This document shows, in pieces, positions 31,801-37,104 of a DNA stretch of 37,104 nt; within the stretch, counting starts at the first letter, position 1, and every line of letters begins with the position of its first letter. The notes below the pieces were generated by a model, which saw only the letters and a program-made list of their open reading frames with translations, searched no databases and was not told where the DNA came from. Source of the stretch: Cladosporium sp. IMV 00045 (lineage: Eukaryota > Ascomycota > Dothideomycetes > Cladosporiales > Cladosporiaceae); NCBI GenBank assembly GCA_001931905.2, contig MSJI02000535.1, forward strand, positions 1 through 37,104. Direction: 5' to 3'. The translations under genes were made by a program, and so were the position numbers.

Positions 31801-32941
31801 ATCAGGCAAGGGGCCCATCGGCTGCACAGGTGAGCATCCGGCAGAAAACGTTAGGTTCACGACGCCCGTTGAACTCACGCTGTCGAACTTTAAAGGTGTT
31901 AGCTCCGCTGCCTGCCTTGTTGACGTGTCGGCGCCTCACGGAGTCCTGCTCAATCACTTCGTGCGCGAAATGTGACCAGCAAGTCCAGACTCTCAGGACA
32001 GCCCTGTTGGTGGCTACAGCTTGGCTGCGGAGAATCGATCGTCGGCTCTAAAGCTCGTTTGGACTCGAGTGCATGTCTCATACGCAAGTATACATCCTCC
32101 GCTCTGCATGTTGCCAGGCCGTGTCTCATCATATTCGTCGACTAGCAATCCCTGGTATACCAACATCCCCACATGTTTGAACGAGAGAGCATGCGGGGCC
32201 TGTTGAGGGTATTGTCGGACAAGGTGTGTCGACCGCACGTGCCAACGGAGTTCAGTGATTGTGATTGCCGTGAATTGATGCCGTCGCACAGTGAATGTCC
32301 GTGAGATGGCAGTCGAGTCGCTCATGGGTCTGATGGAACGGGAGTCGTGCAAACAATGACAGCGGTGCTCTCTGTGATGGTGCTGACACCCTGATCATGT
32401 ACTCAAAAGGGCCGAATCATGCTTCAGCGGCAATTCGAATACTGTGACAAAGCACGGTATACTACGTACGGCTATCGACGGGAAAGGGTTCGAAGCTGTG
32501 TAACACTTGGCTGTTTTTCATAACGTACATGTATGCAGGTGAAAATGACGTCCCGTATCTTCGATGAGCGATCGCAGTGCCACGGGTCATCGCTTTCTGT
32601 GGAGGTGTATGTACAGCGATAATTGCCGCGACTGTTAGTCGCAACGGTACGGCCGATATAGACATTGGCTCAACGAAAGCCGAACATGTACTGGTTTCCA
32701 AACCCATATGCAGAACTGAACGCACGACGGTGATGTTCCCCATCGGTTTGAATCAAAGCGAAGTCGTCACGCTCAAAGTAAATCCTGTATCTCGAGGAGG
32801 TGCTTTTGGTTGGTCGTGCAAAGGAAATCGTTCCCTGTTGACAATGTCATGCGATCAGCGTCAAAGCGCATGAATTTTCCCGATATGAAGAGTCTGTCTT
32901 GTTCGCTTTCTCCAATGCAGTCGTTAAGGCAATCGTCAACT
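28807..32941. other. 4.1 kb with no supported gene
   Basis: Lies upstream of the rhamnogalacturonase and downstream of the RosA/NosA-like regulator. All open frames are below about 115 codons, overlap one another across strands and show no domain. There is no CpA depletion, no TpA enrichment and no obvious long repeat, so it does not look like a RIP-mutated transposon. A small frame at 31781-31975 reads smoothly but lacks an ATG. Possible content: regulatory DNA, a non-coding transcript or an old relic; the sequence alone does not decide. Confidence 0.5.
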
Positions 32942-35875
32942 TCAGGCACCACGAAGAGAGCTCGCTGCGCCTCTGCCACCCACAGAGCCATCCTCGAGAG
33001 CGTTGAAATAGACTTTGTCATCGCAACCGTAGATGCAATCGGCCTCGAGCTCGAATTCTTGCTCGAGTGGCCCCTCAATTCCCCAATTGCGGCCAAGCCA
33101 GCAGCCGCTTGAAGCTTTGTAGGGCCGGGATAGAACGTTCTTCAATTGCAGAAGCCGACGCTCTCCTGAACGGCTTTGCTCGAGAGCGCTATTCCAGTAT
33201 TGTGCCAGCTCGCGCAGGCATTCCAGACCACTCGCCATACCGTCCAGAGTAGGGCCCAGCGTCGATTCTGGGCCACCAGCGCCGATGATGTCCACGGCGG
33301 AAAGCGTCGCATATCCGGGGAACGGCACAGAGAACTCGAAGCGTGTTGGTCTTCCTGTGCTGGGATGTAGAGTATCGCGCCTTGCAGTCTGTACGGCACG
33401 CATCATCCCAAGGAGGTGGTGAGCATATTGATGCGCCGCGCGAATGTTTCGAGGTGCGAGGTCGGGTGCGAGTGCGTGCCGCATACAACGGTTGAGCTTC
33501 ATGAGAATGAAATGGTGTAGTACGTGGAGTGACACAAATGTCCCAGCATAGCCCTCTTGTATGCTCCGGTCAAGGTTCGCTTCACTGTATTGAAGATAGC
33601 CGGGAAGTTGAGCGCTCCAGTCCTGTAAGGCGGCATACGTGTCCCCATACATTGCTTCATATGCGCGGCGGTAGTCGTTCCTTTTGTGGTTTGTTGATCG
33701 ATAGATGAAGCTCATGACCTCTCCCCAAATGCTGGCTAGCTGTGCCAGCCAGGCCATGGGCGACACCGGGCTTGATGCACTGAGCGTCGCGAAATGGTGA
33801 TCTATGGAGCCGTTGTTGTAGAATGGTGCTTGGGAAGGCATGCTGCTCTCGTAGGCATCCTCGGCGCACGGCAGGCGGAGATAAATATCGGCTGGATTGA
33901 TTGTGCACAGCATGCCTCCACAGAACCCGTTGTAACGATCCATCAGGAAACCAGCCCAAAACGTCCGACGTCGACACTCGGTGCCTTGCTCTCTGGTAAG
34001 GCCGTATTCAATGATCGGGTTTTTACGCGATCGATCAATCTCGCAGCCTTCCTCATGGTTCAAGCGTAACGCGCTGATGGCACGTATGGCCAAGCCACAG
34101 TAATCCCATGCAGCTCCTTCGTTGCCCTTTGCAAAACTGTAGAGGGCGAGCAAAAGTCGAACCTGTACCAATGCAAGACTGAATCTTCCGATCTTGCCAG
34201 TGGATCCTTCCATGGCCAGGTCTGCACATCTCTTGCCGATGCTAACGTATTCTTGACCTGCAAAAACTGATCCCATCGCAAGCAAAGCGTACAAAACCAT
34301 GCGCTCATTCTGACACTTTTCGCGCGAGGTGGTAAGCCAGTTCATAAATGTGACGCGCGGGAACATGCAATAGGTTGCGTTGTTCACATGAGTGAAGTAG
34401 AGTTCAAGCAGGTGAATCGTCAAATCGGGGTCGATTGCGAAAGGGTCGTCTTCGAAGGACATAAAAGCTTGGCCTTTTCGTGCGAACAGCTGTCCAGGAG
34501 GAAGGTATTGGGGGAAAGAGGGCGGAGCAGGGGCCATGGTGGTTCCAAATGATGTGACCGGCGATAGCGATCGATGCTTCTTGACTGGCGCGCCTTCAGT
34601 CGCACTTTCATCTTGTGCCCTTCGCTTGACAAACGATTCCTGATCTGACAATCGATGGTTTTTCGCAGGAATTTGTTCCACTATCCGATTAGTCTGCAAG
34701 GTTGGGTCGGAAATGCGGTTGGCTTCGGGCGCGCGATCGGAGGGTTGTGTATGCGGTGCTAAAGGCGGCGAGCTTGCCTCAGAAGACCATTGCCCGCTGC
34801 CTGGATTATCTGATGCAACCGGCTGGTTTGGTGCACTAGAAAGTCATCAGTTGTTGCATCAACCCCAAAACATATAGTCATTTACGCACCGACGGCAGGG
34901 CCTTTTCGCCTTTTCGCACTGCAAACAGCTGGTTGCACCAGGCTCGCACTTAATCTTCTTCTCTCTGCAATCGAGACAAGCCAGTGCCAATCTTTTGCGT
35001 GGTTTGTTAGCTTTGGTTAGACCCCATTGCGGGTTCACCGTCTCTCCGTCTACGATTGTAGGTATACGATAGCCTCCATCGTAAACATGAAAGACGCCTT
35101 CTCCAGGGAAGTCCTTGACTCCAAGATACTTCTTGGAGGCTTCGGCGCCGGTCGGAGTGAATGGTGGGTTGCCAGATCGATCATACGAAGCTGTCGAGCT
35201 CCTGTGGGCTTGGTGTTCAACCGGAAGAGGCGTATATGGACTTGGTGCGCCAGCAGTCATGTAAGAGCTCGTGGATGTCTGTCGAGGGCGCTCATAGCGC
35301 GGGTCGGCATTATCGCGACCATCTCCACGGTAAGTAGTGTATGATGAACCCTGGATTGTTGGAGGTGGTTGCCGGGCCACTGGCTGGGTCTCCAAGATTG
35401 GCAGGTCTAGCCTACGGTCATGTTGTGGTGGATATGCTCCATGAGGTTCAGGTGGAGGGTGAAGCGCGGGTGGTGGATGGATGGGATTCGAGTGCTGGGT
35501 AGGATGCTCAGGATTGCCCACATTTCGTGGCTCGTATCGGGGCAAAGGGGGTTGCGGCCATGTTGACTGCTGAGGCTGAGGCGAGCTATGTGAGGCAGGA
35601 GTCAAAATATCGCGTAGTCCAGGCAACATCTGTCCAGGAGGGCGTTGACCGTTTGGGTCAGGATGTTGCGGGTCATTGTTGGTAGGCCCTTGTGCTGGAC
35701 CGTTTGACCGTGGCTCAAGAGGCCTCGGTAAATCCATTGTTTGCCGACGTCCCAGCGTGTTGTGTGGCGGACGCGAAGTGTAATCTGGATGTGATTCGTA
35801 AGGAGAGTACAGTTTGGGTTGTCCCGGTTGAGGGACTGTACTTGGGAGCATGATTCGTAATTCGCCTTGGTTCAT
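32942..35875 (-). CDS. Zn2Cys6 transcription factor, RosA/NosA-like, with long Pro/Gln-rich N-terminus
   Basis: Nuclear regulator; relatives RosA and NosA control sexual development in Aspergillus. Two exons on the minus strand, 35875-34890 and 34835-32942; 959 aa; 54 nt intron. Residues 1-230 are rich in Pro, Gln, His and Asn. The cluster sits late, at 300-327 (Cys 300, 303, 310, 317, 320, 327; ACLDCREKKIKC then SCLQCEKAKRPC), preceded by PRKRLAL. The intron falls two codons after the last Cys. The fungal_trans domain covers about 450-800 (HLLELYFTHVNNATYCMFP, NERMVLYALLAMGS, AWDYCGLAIRAISALRLN). The start ATG at 35875 is the first in frame; the frame is open for 85 more codons upstream without ATG. 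The RosA/NosA link is from memory of the family and is tentative. Confidence 0.87.
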
Positions 35876-36327
35876 GTCGCACTTTCGCCGTTTGTATGCA
35901 GAACAGGTGTTCAAGTGAGTCTGCTCGAGTTCAAGCAGGAAGGCAGCGTCATGGAACCTTCCAACTAATGCAAATGAGATCACCAAAATAAGTTGATCTA
36001 GTCGAAGTATGCGCCGCGTGTGAGCTTCAGCTCGGCGGGTCACCAGGGACTGTGCTCCTGCAGAGTACGCTTGACGGAACGGAGGCGCTTCCGGTTGACG
36101 AGGGTCGAAGCGTGGCACGACCGAGATCAAGGCAAGTCCCCGAACGGCAGTGAATGATGGTCAGGAGTGATGCAGAAAACAGACGAGATCCGCGGTCAAA
36201 CCAAGCTCGCGGTCGGTATGTAGCCGGGATGAAATTGTGCAGACTAAATGGTCTGGGATGCGGGAGGCCGGCTCTCGGTAATCGGGGCTCCAGAGAACCC
36301 TGTGAGGGATATGCGCCTAGCAGCTGA

Positions 36328-36352
36328 GGGCTGGGCTTGGGGGGGAGACGGG
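36328..36352 (+). other. Potential G-quadruplex motif
   Basis: Four G-runs of at least three are separated by loops of 2, 3 and 4 nt (GGG 36328, GGG 36333, seven G from 36339, GGG 36350). It lies about 450 nt upstream of the regulator's ATG, on the strand opposite its mRNA. Confidence 0.55.
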
Positions 36353-36786
36353 ATCACGAGCGCAACAGGCAGGGAGGAGACAAGGGAGCATGGCAGAGGG
36401 CCGGTCAGTAGGGAGAGTGTCGTTAAGATGGTGGCGAGAGGAGGGAAGAGTTAAGCTGGTCGTCTGGCACCGAAGAATAGGGCCCGGGACAGCCCACTTT
36501 CACTCTCTCAACAGGCTGATTGAGATTGAGGGCAATGGGCTGTGGCTGAGCCGAAGGAAGTAGGTAGAGCGGGAGACGAGGCGAGGACGTGGGCGAGTGA
36601 GGAAGTAGACGTGGGCGTGGGCGAGGGTGCCGGGACGGACAAGGGTGCGGCAGGTCAGTCAGTAGTCAGGACGCAGGCAAGTCTCGGGGCAGGCAGGGCC
36701 CTCGTCAAGACGTTATTAGGGCGGCCGGCCGTGGAGGTGGTCAACGGTCGCGGTAGAGGGGGCGCGGGCATGGGCGCAGGATGGGA

Positions 36787-36806
36787 GGATGGATGGATGG
36801 ATGGAT
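36787..36806 (+). repeat. (GGAT)5 microsatellite
   Basis: Five perfect GGAT copies followed by a GGGT variant. Confidence 0.9.
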
Positions 36807-36974
36807 GGGTTGATTATTGAAAAGAGGTAGGGCTTGGGCGAGAGATCGGCTGGGCCATCGAGATTGGCACCGAGCAGCAGGCTTGGGGCTTGTGGGAGCG
36901 AGGGAGCGAGGGGACGAGCTACCACCACCAGCACATCCACCTCCTACACGAACGGCAGGAAATGTTGTCGGAGA

Positions 36975-37022
36975 CGGTAGTGGTAGTGGCAGTGGCAGTG
37001 GCAGTGGCAGTGATAGTGATGG
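36975..37022 (+). repeat. Hexanucleotide TGGCAG-type microsatellite
   Basis: About seven units of TGG(C/T)AG or TGATAG/TGATGG in tandem, with four perfect TGGCAG copies at 36987-37010. Confidence 0.9.
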
Positions 37023-37104
37023 TGTCAAGATGGGACGAAAGCCTGGTGCGTTGATCGGAGGAATGCCTGCTACTGGCACAGCCCTTTTCTTCTTCTTCTT
37101 TTTT

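Larger units (their letters stand above)
35876..37104. promoter_or_regulatory. Upstream region of the RosA/NosA-like regulator, G-rich with simple repeats
   Basis: About 1.2 kb to the window edge without a supported gene. The stretch 36240-37020 is markedly purine/G-rich on the plus strand, with recurrent GTGGGCG-type words near 36590-36630, and ends in a pyrimidine run at 37083-37104. It probably includes a long 5' leader and promoter of the regulator. Confidence 0.5.

Noticed and set aside
31781..31975. Small smooth reading frame of 64 codons
   Set aside because: Starts at GTG, has no ATG and no homologue that I recognise; frames of this length are expected by chance.
32480..32500. GGTTCGAAGCT resembling a tRNA T-loop
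   Set aside because: No matching acceptor, D or anticodon stems could be laid out around it.
35876..36130. N-terminal extension of the RosA/NosA-like regulator
   Set aside because: The frame is open but contains no ATG, and the sequence does not resemble the rest of the protein. Treated as a leader.

Overview
The window is nuclear DNA from a filamentous ascomycete. Protein-coding genes carry 50-155 nt GT-AG introns with CTAAC/CTGAC-like branch points. Families seen include Zn2Cys6 regulators with a fungal middle homology region, a DUF7580 protein, a rhamnogalacturonase and a secreted BBE-type flavoprotein. A Dothideomycete (Capnodiales/Mycosphaerellales type) is my best guess. It rests partly on a nuclear gene for mitochondrial uS3, a protein most Pezizomycotina encode in mtDNA. 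The species cannot be named from this sequence.

Left part (1-8.7 kb), accessory in character: the end of a Fot1/pogo-like DNA transposon with strikingly few CpA/TpG dinucleotides; a decayed Zn2Cys6 DNA-binding region; an intact six-exon Zn2Cys6 regulator on the opposite strand; a frameshifted DUF7580 relic; a three-exon MARVEL-like membrane protein; and long stretches without recognisable genes.

Middle part (8.7-27 kb), compact housekeeping block: mitochondrial ribosomal protein uL1m, a peroxisomal-type NADH pyrophosphatase, a GNAT acetyltransferase, Golgi tether subunit COG2, a mitochondrially targeted protein of unknown function divergent from nuclear uS3m, a cysteine-periodic coiled-coil protein, a secreted FAD-linked oxidase, the rRNA-processing nuclease NOB1, and an SPX-EXS (SYG1/XPR1) phosphate-type membrane protein. 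The genes act in separate pathways. At least two, perhaps three, serve mitochondrial translation.

Right part (27-37.1 kb): a secreted rhamnogalacturonase for pectin hairy regions, a 4.1 kb stretch with no supported gene, and a large RosA/NosA-like Zn2Cys6 regulator. The regulator has a Pro/Gln-rich N-terminus and a G-rich, microsatellite-bearing upstream region. From 19.3 to 35.9 kb every gene is on the minus strand, each with its own intergenic region. No rRNA, tRNA or CRISPR was found. Exon boundaries were set by hand from splice signals and reading-frame continuity.
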